Shown: positions 33,701 through 41,989 of the stretch, in pieces
Layout of the letters: the number at the start of each line of letters is the position of its first letter
How positions within the stretch are numbered: position 1 is the stretch's first letter
NCBI GenBank assembly: GCA_902801565.1
Contig: CADCIX010000024.1
Span: 1-41,989, forward strand
Direction of reading: 5' to 3'
DNA length: 41,989 nucleotides
DNA from: an uncultured Veillonellaceae bacterium
Lineage (GTDB): Bacteria; Bacillota; Negativicutes; Selenomonadales; Selenomonadaceae
The notes under the pieces: generated by a model
Database searches by the model: none
What the model was told of the DNA's origin: nothing
What the model saw: the letters and a program-made list of their open reading frames with translations, nothing else
Position numbers and translations under genes: made by a program

Positions 33701-33731
33701 TTGATTAATTATACATACCTGATGTATAATT
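33701..33731 (+). promoter_or_regulatory. argC promoter with a perfect inverted-repeat operator
   Basis: TTGATT (33701-33706), an 18-base spacer and TATAAT (33725-33730) precede argC. The perfect inverted repeat AATTATACA (33707-33715) / TGTATAATT (33723-33731), with seven bases between arms, fills the spacer and covers the -10. Its AT-rich make-up and position suit an ArgR-type repressor site, but the regulator is not shown by the sequence. Confidence 0.7.
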
Positions 33732-33754
33732 ATAAACGTTTAGGAGGAACCGAT

Positions 33755-34789
33755 ATGAAGGTCAGCATTATTGGCGCCACCGGCTATGCCGGGGCGGAAC
33801 TTCTGAGAATCCTGCACCGCCATCCGGAGGCAGAGGTTGTGCATATCACATCCGAAAGCCATACAGGGGAGAGGCTCTCCGACCTGTATCCGCATCTGCG
33901 GGGGATTTATGATATGGAACTGGAAAGCATGAAGGACATCGACCGCATTGGGGCGGATAGCGATTTCGTGTTCATCGGCCTTCCCCATGGGCATGCTATG
34001 GAAGTCGGGCGGGCACTGGAGAACATGCCCACCCGCATCATTGACCTGGGGGCGGACTATCGTTTCTCTGATACCAATGTCTATGAGGAATGGTATCATG
34101 TGCCGCATACCCATAAGGGGGCGGCGCGTGTCTATGGGCTTGCCGAACTTTATCGCGAGGAAATCAAGACCGCAAAGATCATCGGCAATGCCGGCTGTTT
34201 CACGACGGCGAGCATTCTGGCACTGGCTCCCTTGGCGAAGCATCATCTCATCGATGTCAATACGATTCTTGTGGATGCGAAATCCGGCGTTTCCGGTGCG
34301 GGACGTTCTCCCAAGCAGGGCAATCATTTCCCGGAACTCTACGATAGTTTCAAGGCTTACAATGTGGCACATCATCGCCATACGCCGGAAATCGAGCAGG
34401 CAATCGAGGACTTGTCGGGGGAAAAGACGGTATTGAACTTCACACCCCATCTCGTGCCCATGTCCAGGGGAATCCTTTCCACCTGCTATGCATCCCTGAA
34501 ACCTGATATCACGGCGGATATGGTGGATGCAGCCTTTGGGAAGATGTATGCCAATGAGTATTTTATCCGCCTTTTGGGTCGGAACGGCTATCCGGCAACC
34601 AAGGATGTCCGGGGATCGAACTTCTGTGATATCGCATGGCATATCGATGAGCGCACAGGCCGTGTCATTGTCCTTTCTGTCATCGACAATCTGGTGAAGG
34701 GGGCAGCGGGACAGGCCGTGCAGAATTTCAACATCGCCTGCGGCTTTGACGAGAAGACGGGGCTTGATGATGTACCCATGTATCCCTGA
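33755..34789 (+). CDS. argC: N-acetyl-gamma-glutamyl-phosphate reductase
   Basis: ArgC reduces N-acetylglutamyl phosphate to N-acetylglutamate semialdehyde with NADPH, the third step of arginine synthesis. The 344-residue protein begins with a Rossmann motif SIIGATGYAGAELLRIL, has the catalytic cysteine C148 in IGNAGCFTT, and continues with DAKSGVSGAGR and the substrate-binding histidine region AHHRHTPEI. AGGAGG before the ATG at 33755 sets the start; the upstream in-frame codon at 33701 lies in the promoter. It is the first gene of the arg cluster and its promoter carries an inverted repeat. Confidence 0.96.
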   Translation: MKVSIIGATGYAGAELLRILHRHPEAEVVHITSESHTGERLSDLYPHLRGIYDMELESMKDIDRIGADSDFVFIGLPHGHAMEVGRALENMPTRIIDLGADYRFSDTNVYEEWYHVPHTHKGAARVYGLAELYREEIKTAKIIGNAGCFTTASILALAPLAKHHLIDVNTILVDAKSGVSGAGRSPKQGNHFPELYDSFKAYNVAHHRHTPEIEQAIEDLSGEKTVLNFTPHLVPMSRGILSTCYASLKPDITADMVDAAFGKMYANEYFIRLLGRNGYPATKDVRGSNFCDIAWHIDERTGRVIVLSVIDNLVKGAAGQAVQNFNIACGFDEKTGLDDVPMYP

Positions 34790-34851
34790 GATTATTGCAT
34801 GGGATTTGTACGAGAAATTTTGAATCAGGAGCATATTAGGAGGACAATCAT

Positions 34852-36063
34852 ATGTTTAGTGACAAGAACGCAAAAGCAGGCGTTGCATTTCCACAGGGGT
34901 TCAAGGCAGCAGGTGTCAAGGCAGGCATCAAGAAGAGCGGCAATCTGGATGTGGCGGTCATCTATACCGAGCGCGAAGCCGCAGTGGCCGGTGTGTTCAC
35001 ACAGAATGCTGTGGCAGCAGCGCCTGTGTATGTGTCGAAGGATGCAGTGAAGACAGGAATGGTTCATGCAGTGGTCGCGAATGCGGGCTGTGCCAATGCC
35101 TGCACCGGGGAACAGGGCATGAAGGATGCAAGGGGCATGGCCGCCATCACGGCAAAGGAACTGGGTTGCGATGCCAGCGATGTCATCGTTGCATCCACAG
35201 GCGTCATTGGCGTGCACCTTCCCATGGACAAGATGGAAGCGGGCATCAAGAAGGCGGTCTCCGAGCTTTCGGAGACGGGCAGCCAAAATGCGGGAAATGC
35301 CATCATCACGACGGATACCTATTCTAAGACATGTGCCACCGAGGTGGAGATTGGCGGAAAGAAGGTGCGCTTTGGCGCGATTGCCAAAGGCTCCGGCATG
35401 ATCCAGCCGAACATGGCGACCATGCTCTGTTTCATCACGACGGATGCATCCATTGACAGTGCGTTGCTCCAGGAGGCATTGTCCGAGATCACTGAAGTGT
35501 CCTTCAACATGATTTCCGTGGATGGCGATATGAGCACCAATGATATGGTGGTTGTGCTGGCAAACGGTGCGGCAGGAAACGCGAAGATCACGGAGAAGAA
35601 TGAGGACTATGTGAAGTTCTATGATACGCTTCTTTCCATCTGCCAGGGGCTTTCCCAGCGCATTGCCGCCGACGGGGAGGGGGCGACGAAGTTCCTCACC
35701 ATTCATGTCACGGGCGCAAAGTCCTTTGCGGATGCCAAGACCATTGGAATGAGTGTGGCAAAGTCCCCACTGGTGAAGACGGCATTCTTTGGGCAGGACC
35801 CGAACTGGGGACGCGTCATCTGTGCCGTGGGATATGCAGGCGTGCCCATGGATCCTGAGAAGACCGTGGTGAAATTCGGCGGCATTCCCGTCTATGCTCA
35901 TGGCGTAGGAGCAGAGTTCGATGAGGATGCTCTTCGCAAAGTCATGGCGGAGCATGATATCGTCATTGATATCGATATGGGAGCCGGAAATGAGGAAGCC
36001 ACCGTTTGGAGCTGCGATTTCTCCTATGAATACGTGAAGATCAACGGGGAATATCATACCTGA
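34852..36063 (+). CDS. argJ: Ornithine acetyltransferase (glutamate N-acetyltransferase/amino-acid acetyltransferase) ArgJ
   Basis: ArgJ moves the acetyl group from N-acetylornithine to glutamate, closing the cyclic arginine pathway. Bifunctional forms also use acetyl-CoA. This 403-residue precursor self-cleaves before the nucleophilic Thr190 in GMIQPNMATML. Other conserved parts are ANAGCANACTG, VASTGVIGVHLPMDK (oxyanion threonine region), and DPNWGRVICAVGYAG. AGGAGG precedes the ATG. It is 62 bases after argC. No argA or argE is in the window, consistent with the cyclic pathway. Mono- or bifunctionality is not decided by these motifs. Confidence 0.95.
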   Translation: MFSDKNAKAGVAFPQGFKAAGVKAGIKKSGNLDVAVIYTEREAAVAGVFTQNAVAAAPVYVSKDAVKTGMVHAVVANAGCANACTGEQGMKDARGMAAITAKELGCDASDVIVASTGVIGVHLPMDKMEAGIKKAVSELSETGSQNAGNAIITTDTYSKTCATEVEIGGKKVRFGAIAKGSGMIQPNMATMLCFITTDASIDSALLQEALSEITEVSFNMISVDGDMSTNDMVVVLANGAAGNAKITEKNEDYVKFYDTLLSICQGLSQRIAADGEGATKFLTIHVTGAKSFADAKTIGMSVAKSPLVKTAFFGQDPNWGRVICAVGYAGVPMDPEKTVVKFGGIPVYAHGVGAEFDEDALRKVMAEHDIVIDIDMGAGNEEATVWSCDFSYEYVKINGEYHT

Positions 36064-36090
36064 TGACAGGTCAGGAAAGGTTGTGGGAAA

Positions 36091-36975
36091 ATGTTCGATG
36101 CACAGGACAAGGCGGGGATTCTCGTTGAGGCTCTGCCCTATATACAGGAATTCTACGGAAAGACCGTCGTCATCAAGTACGGCGGCAATGCCATGATCAA
36201 TGACAGCCTCAAGGAAAAGGTCATGCAGGATATTGCCCTCATGAAATACGTGGGCATCCATCCTGTCATCGTCCATGGCGGCGGCCCTGAAATCACAGGG
36301 TTCCTCAAGAAAGTTGGGAAAGAGTCCTCTTTCGTCAGCGGCCTTCGCGTGACAGATGAGGAAACCGTGGAGATCGCGGAAATGGTGTTGGATGGCAAGA
36401 TCAATTCCGAGATCGTGAACCGCCTGAACCAGATCGGCGTTCGTGCGGTTGGCCTGAGCGGGAAGGATGCAGGGCTCATCAAGGCGACAAAGAAACTGGC
36501 CACGGTCTATGAGGGCGAGGAAAAGAAGCGGGTGGATATCGGCTATGTGGGAAAAGTCGTGCAGGTGGATATCAGCATATTGAAGGACCTCATTGCCCAT
36601 GACTATATCCCTGTCATAGCGCCCATCGGAGTTGGCGAGGAAGGGGAAAGCTACAACATCAATGCCGATTATGTTGCCTCGGAGATTGCCGGGGCATTGG
36701 AGGCGGAGAAGCTTCTCCTGCTCACGGATATCGAAGGCATCTACAAGGACTACAACGACAAGAGCACCTTCATTTCCTCCCTCCATGCAGAGGAAGCCAG
36801 AAACTACATCAAGGAAGGTATCATTTCCGGGGGAATGATACCGAAAGTGGAGGCATGCCTCATGGCATTGGAGAAGGGCGCAGGAAAGACACATATCATC
36901 GATGGACGGCTCGACCATTCCATTATTCTTGAAATCTTCACATCGGCAGGTATTGGGACGCAGGTGGAGAAGTAA
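36091..36975 (+). CDS. argB: Acetylglutamate kinase
   Basis: ArgB phosphorylates N-acetylglutamate with ATP, the second step of the pathway. The 294-residue protein has the amino-acid kinase motifs VVIKYGGNAM (about residues 23-32), PVIVHGGGPEI (about 57-67), the NINADYVASEIAGAL-type sequence and, at the end, HIIDGRLDHSIILEIFTSAG then IGTQV. The N-terminal helix before the first strand (ILVEALPYIQEFYGK) and that C-terminal segment are those of arginine-inhibited hexameric kinases, so feedback inhibition by arginine is likely (inference). It lies 27 bases after argJ and 32 before argD. Confidence 0.96.
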   Translation: MFDAQDKAGILVEALPYIQEFYGKTVVIKYGGNAMINDSLKEKVMQDIALMKYVGIHPVIVHGGGPEITGFLKKVGKESSFVSGLRVTDEETVEIAEMVLDGKINSEIVNRLNQIGVRAVGLSGKDAGLIKATKKLATVYEGEEKKRVDIGYVGKVVQVDISILKDLIAHDYIPVIAPIGVGEEGESYNINADYVASEIAGALEAEKLLLLTDIEGIYKDYNDKSTFISSLHAEEARNYIKEGIISGGMIPKVEACLMALEKGAGKTHIIDGRLDHSIILEIFTSAGIGTQVEK

Positions 36976-37007
36976 GGAGATTTGCATGATGCAGGGAGGA
37001 GTTTCTC

Positions 37008-38210
37008 ATGAAAGCGACAGCGCAAGACATTTTTGAGAAAGACGCGAAGGACTATCTTCCGGTATTCAACCGTTACAAGATCGTTTTGGACCATGGGGAT
37101 GGCGTTTACGTCTATGACAATACGGGAAAGAAGTATATCGATTTTCTGGGTGGTATTGCCGTAAATGTATTGGGGCATGCCTACAAGCCCCTGGTGGATG
37201 CTGTGGCGGGGCAGGCAGGAAGGCTGATTCATTGCTCGAATCTCTACTATACACAGCCACAGGCGGATGCAGCGTCGAAGCTGGTGGAGCTCAGCGGGCT
37301 TGGCAAGGCATTTTTTGGGAATTCCGGCGCAGAGGCAAATGAGGGTGCCATCAAGATTGCACGCAAGTATGCCCATGGCATCAATCCTGGCAAATCGCAG
37401 ATCATCACGGCATGGGACAGCTTCCATGGCCGCACCATAGCGACGCTCACTGCAACGGGACAGCCAAAGTATCACGAAGGTTTCGGGCCTCTTCCGGAGG
37501 GCTTTGATTACGTTCATTACAATGACATCGCTGAGTTGGAGAAACTCATGAGCGACAAGACCTGCGCCGTTATGCTGGAGACCATTCAGGGCGAGGGCGG
37601 CGTCTATCCGCCAAAGGATGACTATTTGAAGAAGGTGCGCTCTCTCTGTGACAAGTACCATGCATTGCTGATTCTCGATGAGATTCAGGCGGGCATCGGA
37701 CGCAGCGGAAAATTCTTCGCTTATGAAAACTACGGCGTAAAGCCGGATATCGTAACCTTGGCGAAGGGGCTGGCGGGAGGCGTTCCCATTGGCGCCTTCA
37801 TCGTGACCGATGAGGTGGCAATGGCCTTCCATGCGGGAGACCATGGCACGACCTTCGGAGGAAATCCCTTGGCTTGTGCGGCTGCCAATGTTGTTCTGGA
37901 TACGGTGCCCCGGAAGGAATTCCTGAAGAATGTGGAGGAAGTTGGTGCCTATTTCCGTCAGAAACTGGAGGATCTGCAGAAGAAGTATCCGTCCCTGATC
38001 ACGGAAATCCGTGGCAAGGGACTGATTCTGGGAGCGCAGCTTTCCAAACCGGGACGCGATATCGTCAACGAAGTCCTGGAAAAAGGTGCCATCATCAACT
38101 GCACAGCAGGTTCGGTGCTTCGCTTCATTCCGCCGCTCATCATCACGAAGGAGCAGGTGGACGAGGTCCTGGGCATTTTGGCTAGTGTATTGCCGAAATA
38201 TGTGGATTAA
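37008..38210 (+). CDS. argD: Acetylornithine aminotransferase
   Basis: This class III PLP-dependent aminotransferase converts N-acetylglutamate semialdehyde to N-acetylornithine with glutamate as donor. It has 400 residues. Visible are [18 protein letters not shown] (phosphate-binding loop), [28 protein letters not shown] with the PLP-ring aspartate, and the Schiff-base lysine K253 in [15 protein letters not shown], then [23 protein letters not shown] precedes the ATG. It may also serve as succinyldiaminopimelate aminotransferase, as in other bacteria, but nothing here tests that. Confidence 0.95.
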   Translation: MKATAQDIFEKDAKDYLPVFNRYKIVLDHGDGVYVYDNTGKKYIDFLGGIAVNVLGHAYKPLVDAVAGQAGRLIHCSNLYYTQPQADAASKLVELSGLGKAFFGNSGAEANEGAIKIARKYAHGINPGKSQIITAWDSFHGRTIATLTATGQPKYHEGFGPLPEGFDYVHYNDIAELEKLMSDKTCAVMLETIQGEGGVYPPKDDYLKKVRSLCDKYHALLILDEIQAGIGRSGKFFAYENYGVKPDIVTLAKGLAGGVPIGAFIVTDEVAMAFHAGDHGTTFGGNPLACAAANVVLDTVPRKEFLKNVEEVGAYFRQKLEDLQKKYPSLITEIRGKGLILGAQLSKPGRDIVNEVLEKGAIINCTAGSVLRFIPPLIITKEQVDEVLGILASVLPKYVD

Positions 38211-38225
38211 GTCAGGGGGGATTTT

Positions 38226-39155
38226 ATGCTGAAAGGCAAGGATATGATTTCCATCCACGACCTTTCCGTGGATGAGGTAGAGGAGATACTTGGGCTTGCA
38301 GCGGAGCTGAAGGCGAAGCAGAAGGCGGGCATCGAGCATCACCTGCTCAAGGGAAAGACCCTGGGGATGATTTTTGAGAAGTCCTCAACGCGGACGAGGG
38401 TGTCCTTTGAGACGGGCATGTACCAGCTGGGCGGCCAGGCACTCTTTCTCTCAAACCGTGACCTGCAGCTGGGCCGGGGAGAGCCCATCAAGGATACGGC
38501 ACGGGTGCTGTCGCGTTACCTTGATGGCATCATGATACGCACCTATGGGCATGACCGTGTGCTGGAGCTGGCGGAATACGCCAGTGTTCCCGTCATCAAT
38601 GCCCTGACGGATCTTCTGCATCCCTGCCAGGTGCTTACGGATCTGCTCACGATCCGGGAGCACAAGGGAAAGAACCTCAAGGGCCTCAAGATGGCCTATG
38701 TGGGTGACGGCAACAACATGACGAACTCCTATATGTATGGCTGTGCGAAAGCGGGCATGATTTTTGTGGCAGCAACGCCGAAGGACTATGCACCGGATGC
38801 GGAGGTCACGAGAAATGCCATGGAGGATGCCAAACTGACAGGCGCTTCCATCACGCTTCTGAATGATCCGGTGGAGGCCGTCAAGGGAGCAGATATCGTC
38901 GTCACGGATACCTGGGCAAGCATGGGACAGGAAGCAGAGCATGAAGAGCGCAAGAAGATCTTTGCGCCCTATCAGGTGAACAAGGAGCTGCTGTCCCATG
39001 CCGACAAACGCGTGATTGTCATGCATTGCCTGCCGGCCTATCGCGGCGAGGAAATCACGGAAGACGTGCTGGAGGCAAATGCCGATGTGATCTTTGATGA
39101 AGCGGAAAACCGTCTGCACACGCAGAAGGCAATCATGGCATTGACCATGGCATAG
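38226..39155 (+). CDS. argF: Ornithine carbamoyltransferase
   Basis: ArgF makes citrulline from ornithine and carbamoyl phosphate. The 309-residue protein has the carbamoyl-phosphate site STRTR (S54-R58), DGIMIRTYGH, LTDLLHPCQVLTDLLT, the ornithine-binding D-x-x-x-S-M-G region (VVTDTWASMGQE) and HCLPAYRGEEIT near the C-terminus. CAGGGGG precedes the ATG at 38226; a second methionine six codons later is a less likely start. It follows argD by 15 bases, so the two are co-transcribed. A perfect hairpin separates it from argG. Confidence 0.96.
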   Translation: MLKGKDMISIHDLSVDEVEEILGLAAELKAKQKAGIEHHLLKGKTLGMIFEKSSTRTRVSFETGMYQLGGQALFLSNRDLQLGRGEPIKDTARVLSRYLDGIMIRTYGHDRVLELAEYASVPVINALTDLLHPCQVLTDLLTIREHKGKNLKGLKMAYVGDGNNMTNSYMYGCAKAGMIFVAATPKDYAPDAEVTRNAMEDAKLTGASITLLNDPVEAVKGADIVVTDTWASMGQEAEHEERKKIFAPYQVNKELLSHADKRVIVMHCLPAYRGEEITEDVLEANADVIFDEAENRLHTQKAIMALTMA

Positions 39156-39172
39156 ATTAATGTAAGGGCGTA

Positions 39173-39193
39173 GTGCGAAACATCGTTTCGCAC
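39173..39193 (+). other. Perfect hairpin between argF and argG
   Basis: GTGCGAAA (39173-39180) and TTTCGCAC (39186-39193) form an 8-bp stem with a five-base loop, eight bases before the argG ribosome binding site. There is no T-run, so it is not a normal terminator. It may stabilise or mark a processing point in the arg mRNA. Confidence 0.6.
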
Positions 39194-39217
39194 GGAATTT
39201 AAGGAGATGTATTTATT

Positions 39218-40429
39218 ATGGCAAAGGTGAACAAGGTTGTACTCGCATATTCCGGTGGTTTGGATACCTCCGTTATCATTCCGTGGCTTAAGGAGCATTA
39301 TGATGGCTGCGAGGTCATCGCTGTCTGCGCGGATATCGGCCAGGGCGATGAATTGGATGCCGTGCATGACAAGGCTCTGAAGTCCGGCGCTTCGAAGGTG
39401 TTCATTGCCGATCTCACGAAGGAGTTCCTTGAGGAGTACGTATGGCCCACCCTCAAGGCCGGGGCTGTCTATGAGGGGAAATACCTGCTGGGCACTTCTT
39501 TTGCCCGTCCCATCATTGCAAAAAAACTGGTGGAGATCGCAAAGCAGGAGGGGGCAGACGCCATTGCTCATGGCGCAACCGGCAAGGGCAACGACCAGGT
39601 TCGCTTTGAGCTGACGGTAAAGGCATTGGCACCGAACCTCCAGATCATTGCTCCCTGGCGTGAATGGGATCTCGATTCCCGCAGCGCAGAAATCGAGTAT
39701 GCGAAAAAGCATGGGATTCCCGTGGCAACGGAGAACAAGACCTACAGCATGGACCGCAATATCTGGCATCTTTCCCATGAGGGTTCCGATCTGGAGGATC
39801 CCTGGAATGAGCCGAAAACCAGCATGTTCCTGATCTCCAAGGCACCGGAGGATGCCCCGGACAAGCCGGAGTATGTCACGGTTGATTTCGAGAAGGGCGA
39901 GCCTGTCGCTGTCAATGGCGAGAAGTTCGGTGCGGTTGAGCTTCTGACGAAGCTCAATGAGATCGGCGCGCGCAATGGCGTGGGCATCACGGATATCTGC
40001 GAGAACCGCCTGGTGGGCATGAAATCCCGCGGCGTCTATGAGAATCCCGGCGGAGCCATCCTCTATTATGCCCATCGGGAACTGGAGTATCTCTGCCTGG
40101 ATCGTGCCACCTATCATTACAAGGAGCAGATGGCAGTGCGCTACGGCGAACTCGTCTATGATGGCATGTGGTTCTGCCAGCTTCGCGAGGCATTGGCCGC
40201 TTTCGTTGACAGCACGCAGCAGACGGTGACCGGCACGGTGAAGCTCAAGCTCTACAAGGGCAATATCATCTCCGCCGGTGCGAAGTCTCCCTATTCCCTC
40301 TACAGCCAGGAATTCGTGACCTTTGAGCACGATGACGTTTACAATCAGGCAGACGCTACGGGCTTCATCAATCTCTTCGGCCTGCCCTTGAAGGTGCGTG
40401 CTCTCATGCAGGAGAAGCAGGGAAAATGA
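39218..40429 (+). CDS. argG: Argininosuccinate synthase
   Basis: ArgG joins citrulline and aspartate using ATP, releasing AMP and pyrophosphate. The 403-residue protein has the PP-loop [11 protein letters not shown] (residues 9-19), [40 protein letters not shown] and [16 protein letters not shown], all typical. AAGGAG precedes the ATG by 11 bases. The stop codon overlaps the argH start (ATGA), so argG and argH are coupled. The gap to argF is 62 bases and carries a hairpin. Confidence 0.97.
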   Translation: MAKVNKVVLAYSGGLDTSVIIPWLKEHYDGCEVIAVCADIGQGDELDAVHDKALKSGASKVFIADLTKEFLEEYVWPTLKAGAVYEGKYLLGTSFARPIIAKKLVEIAKQEGADAIAHGATGKGNDQVRFELTVKALAPNLQIIAPWREWDLDSRSAEIEYAKKHGIPVATENKTYSMDRNIWHLSHEGSDLEDPWNEPKTSMFLISKAPEDAPDKPEYVTVDFEKGEPVAVNGEKFGAVELLTKLNEIGARNGVGITDICENRLVGMKSRGVYENPGGAILYYAHRELEYLCLDRATYHYKEQMAVRYGELVYDGMWFCQLREALAAFVDSTQQTVTGTVKLKLYKGNIISAGAKSPYSLYSQEFVTFEHDDVYNQADATGFINLFGLPLKVRALMQEKQGK

Positions 40430-41850
40430 GTGAGAAGCTTTGGGGGGGACGTTTTTCCAAGTCCACCGACGAAATGATCAATGAATTCCAGGCATCCATT
40501 GACTTTGACAAGCGGATGTACCATGAGGATATCGCCGGTTCCATCGCCCATGCGACGATGCTGGAGAAATGCGGTATCATTTCCGGAGAAGACAAGGATG
40601 CCATCATCAAGGGGCTCAAGGATATCCTGGAACAGATTGAGGCTGGGAAGTTCGACTTTTCTGTGGATCTCGAGGACATCCACATGAATATCGAGAAGCG
40701 GCTCACGGATGCCATCGGCGAGGCGGGGGGACGTTTGCATACGGCCCGCAGCCGCAATGACCAGGTGGCATTGGATACGCATATGTATGTGCGCCGTCAG
40801 GTGACAGAGGTGGAAAGCCTTATCATCGATCTGCAGCAGGCCTTAGTGGAGACCGCAGAGAAGCACCGTGAGGTCATCATGCCGGGCTATACTCATCTGC
40901 AGCGGGCCCAGCCTATCCTCTTTGCCCATCATCTCATGGCCTATTTCGCCATGCTGGTGCGGGACTTTGCGCGTTTCCAGGGGGTCTATGAGCGGGCGGA
41001 CATCATGCCGCTGGGGGCAGGCGCCCTGGCGGGGACGACCTTTCCCATCGACAGGGAATTCGTGGCACAGCAGCTCAATTTCGAGAGCATCTACCATAAC
41101 AGTCTCGATGCCGTGAGCGACCGGGATTACATCATGGAGTTCCTGTCCGCCGCATCCATCCTGATGGTGCATCTCTCCCGTCTCAGCGAGGAAACCATTC
41201 TTTGGTGTTCCCGCGAGTTCTCCTTTGTGGAACTGGATGATGCCCATTGCACCGGCTCTTCCATGATGCCCCAGAAGAAGAACCCTGATGTCTCCGAATT
41301 GGTGCGCGGCAAGACCGGAAGGGTCATCGGCCATCTCATGGCAATGCTGGTGGCAGTCAAGGGGCTTCCCCTTGCCTACAACAAGGATTTGCAGGAGGAC
41401 AAGGAAGGCATTTTCGATGCGATTGATACGGTCAAGTTCAGCCTTGCAGTCTATGCCCAGCTCATCCGCGGCATGAAAGTGCGGGAAGAGGTCACAAAGA
41501 AGGCGGTGGAGGAAGATTTCTCCAATGCCACCGATCTGGCGGATTATCTTGTGAAAAAAGGCATGCCCTTCCGCCAGGCACATGCGGTTGCCGGAAGGGC
41601 AGTGCATGAATGCATAGAGAAGGGCATCTGGCTTGAGGATATGTCGCTGGAGGACTTCAAGAAGCTGTCGCCTTTGTTCGAGGATGACATCAAGGAGGCC
41701 ATTCGCCCGGAGACCTGCGTCAGGAATCGCAACTCCCTGGGCGGCACATCCTATGAGCAGGTAAACCAGCAGTTGGAGTCTGCCAGGCAGCTTTTGGCGG
41801 CGGAAGAAAAATATTATGCGGAGTCAGCATCACGTCAAGTGAATCTGTAA
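40426..41850 (+). CDS. argH: Argininosuccinate lyase
   Basis: ArgH splits argininosuccinate into arginine and fumarate, the last step of the pathway. The 474-residue protein belongs to the fumarase/aspartase superfamily. Visible are [13 protein letters not shown] at the N-terminus, [29 protein letters not shown] with a conserved histidine, and the superfamily signature [12 protein letters not shown] that holds the catalytic serine. The ATG overlaps the argG stop by four bases. A strong terminator follows 38 bases after the stop codon and ends the arg cluster. Confidence 0.97.
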   Translation: MSEKLWGGRFSKSTDEMINEFQASIDFDKRMYHEDIAGSIAHATMLEKCGIISGEDKDAIIKGLKDILEQIEAGKFDFSVDLEDIHMNIEKRLTDAIGEAGGRLHTARSRNDQVALDTHMYVRRQVTEVESLIIDLQQALVETAEKHREVIMPGYTHLQRAQPILFAHHLMAYFAMLVRDFARFQGVYERADIMPLGAGALAGTTFPIDREFVAQQLNFESIYHNSLDAVSDRDYIMEFLSAASILMVHLSRLSEETILWCSREFSFVELDDAHCTGSSMMPQKKNPDVSELVRGKTGRVIGHLMAMLVAVKGLPLAYNKDLQEDKEGIFDAIDTVKFSLAVYAQLIRGMKVREEVTKKAVEEDFSNATDLADYLVKKGMPFRQAHAVAGRAVHECIEKGIWLEDMSLEDFKKLSPLFEDDIKEAIRPETCVRNRNSLGGTSYEQVNQQLESARQLLAAEEKYYAESASRQVNL

Positions 41851-41888
41851 TACATCTTTAGCACACATATTTGCAGAAAGAAAAAGCG

Positions 41889-41937
41889 AAAGGGGCTGTC
41901 GCATGAAGGGTAAAATCCTCAGGCGGCAGCCCCTTTT
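41889..41937 (+). terminator. Strong intrinsic terminator after argH
   Basis: AAAGGGGCTGTCGC (41889-41902) pairs with GCGGCAGCCCCTTT (about 41923-41936) with one wobble pair, followed by TTTTC. A run of A residues on the other side would let it work in both directions. The remaining 52 bases of the window show no identifiable gene. Confidence 0.9.
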
Positions 41938-41989
41938 CGAGATAAGCAATGCTCTTCCCGAAAATCGAAAGGCGACTTCAACTGAAAAA

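Overview
The window looks like chromosomal DNA of an anaerobic, diderm Firmicute of the class Negativicutes, most likely Selenomonas-like. This is an inference from three things: a B12-dependent methylmalonyl-CoA mutase (succinate/propionate metabolism), an argCJBDFGH cluster with Shine-Dalgarno-rich Firmicute gene starts, and secreted proteins with signal peptides including a BamE-like one. GC content is moderately high, and the third-position bias produces many long antisense open frames that are not genes. No rRNA, tRNA, CRISPR array, transposase or phage gene was seen.

Layout, left to right. 1-1066: the tail of an unidentified gene, a reverse-strand RelB/RelE-type toxin-antitoxin pair with its promoter and probable operator, and a short gene-free stretch. 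1067-7046: surE, then ahcY and mtaD (S-adenosylhomocysteine recycling), then an FtsK/SpoIIIE DNA translocase. 7047-13879: a consensus-like promoter, a cobalamin riboswitch with a large peripheral extension, a long leader ending in a terminator-like hairpin, the two mutase subunits (mutA, mutB), the chaperone GTPase meaB, and an MsrA-family protein that has lost its catalytic residues. 13895-14886: a small exported protein and an orphan protein resembling the DnaA N-terminal domain. 15036-23137: a complete type I Wadjet anti-plasmid system (jetA, jetB, jetC, jetD) with overlapping genes and its own promoter. 23127-27190, reverse strand: a BspA-type leucine-rich-repeat protein preceded by five 11-bp tandem repeats, a secreted SGNH hydrolase and a small exported protein. 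27322-32474: corrinoid adenosyltransferase, a large M16 metalloprotease, dapA and a small exported protein. 32520-33347, reverse strand: a monofunctional peptidoglycan glycosyltransferase. 33348-33754: a repeat-rich divergent intergenic region. 33755-41850: argC-argJ-argB-argD-argF-argG-argH, the full route from glutamate to arginine, ending in a strong terminator.

How the genes work together. The corrinoid adenosyltransferase makes adenosylcobalamin, MutAB uses it, MeaB protects or reloads the mutase, and the riboswitch senses the same cofactor upstream of mutA. AhcY and MtaD sit in one transcription unit and both act on S-adenosylhomocysteine or its products, which fits either the usual route or a route through S-inosylhomocysteine. 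Wadjet and the toxin-antitoxin pair are the accessory elements. The arginine cluster is probably one operon driven from a promoter that contains a perfect inverted repeat.

Most worth follow-up: the riboswitch in front of a B12-dependent enzyme, the catalytically dead MsrA homologue in the mutase operon, the orphan DnaA-N-like protein beside Wadjet, the 11-bp promoter repeats before the LRR gene, and the hairpin repeats between mtgA and argC.
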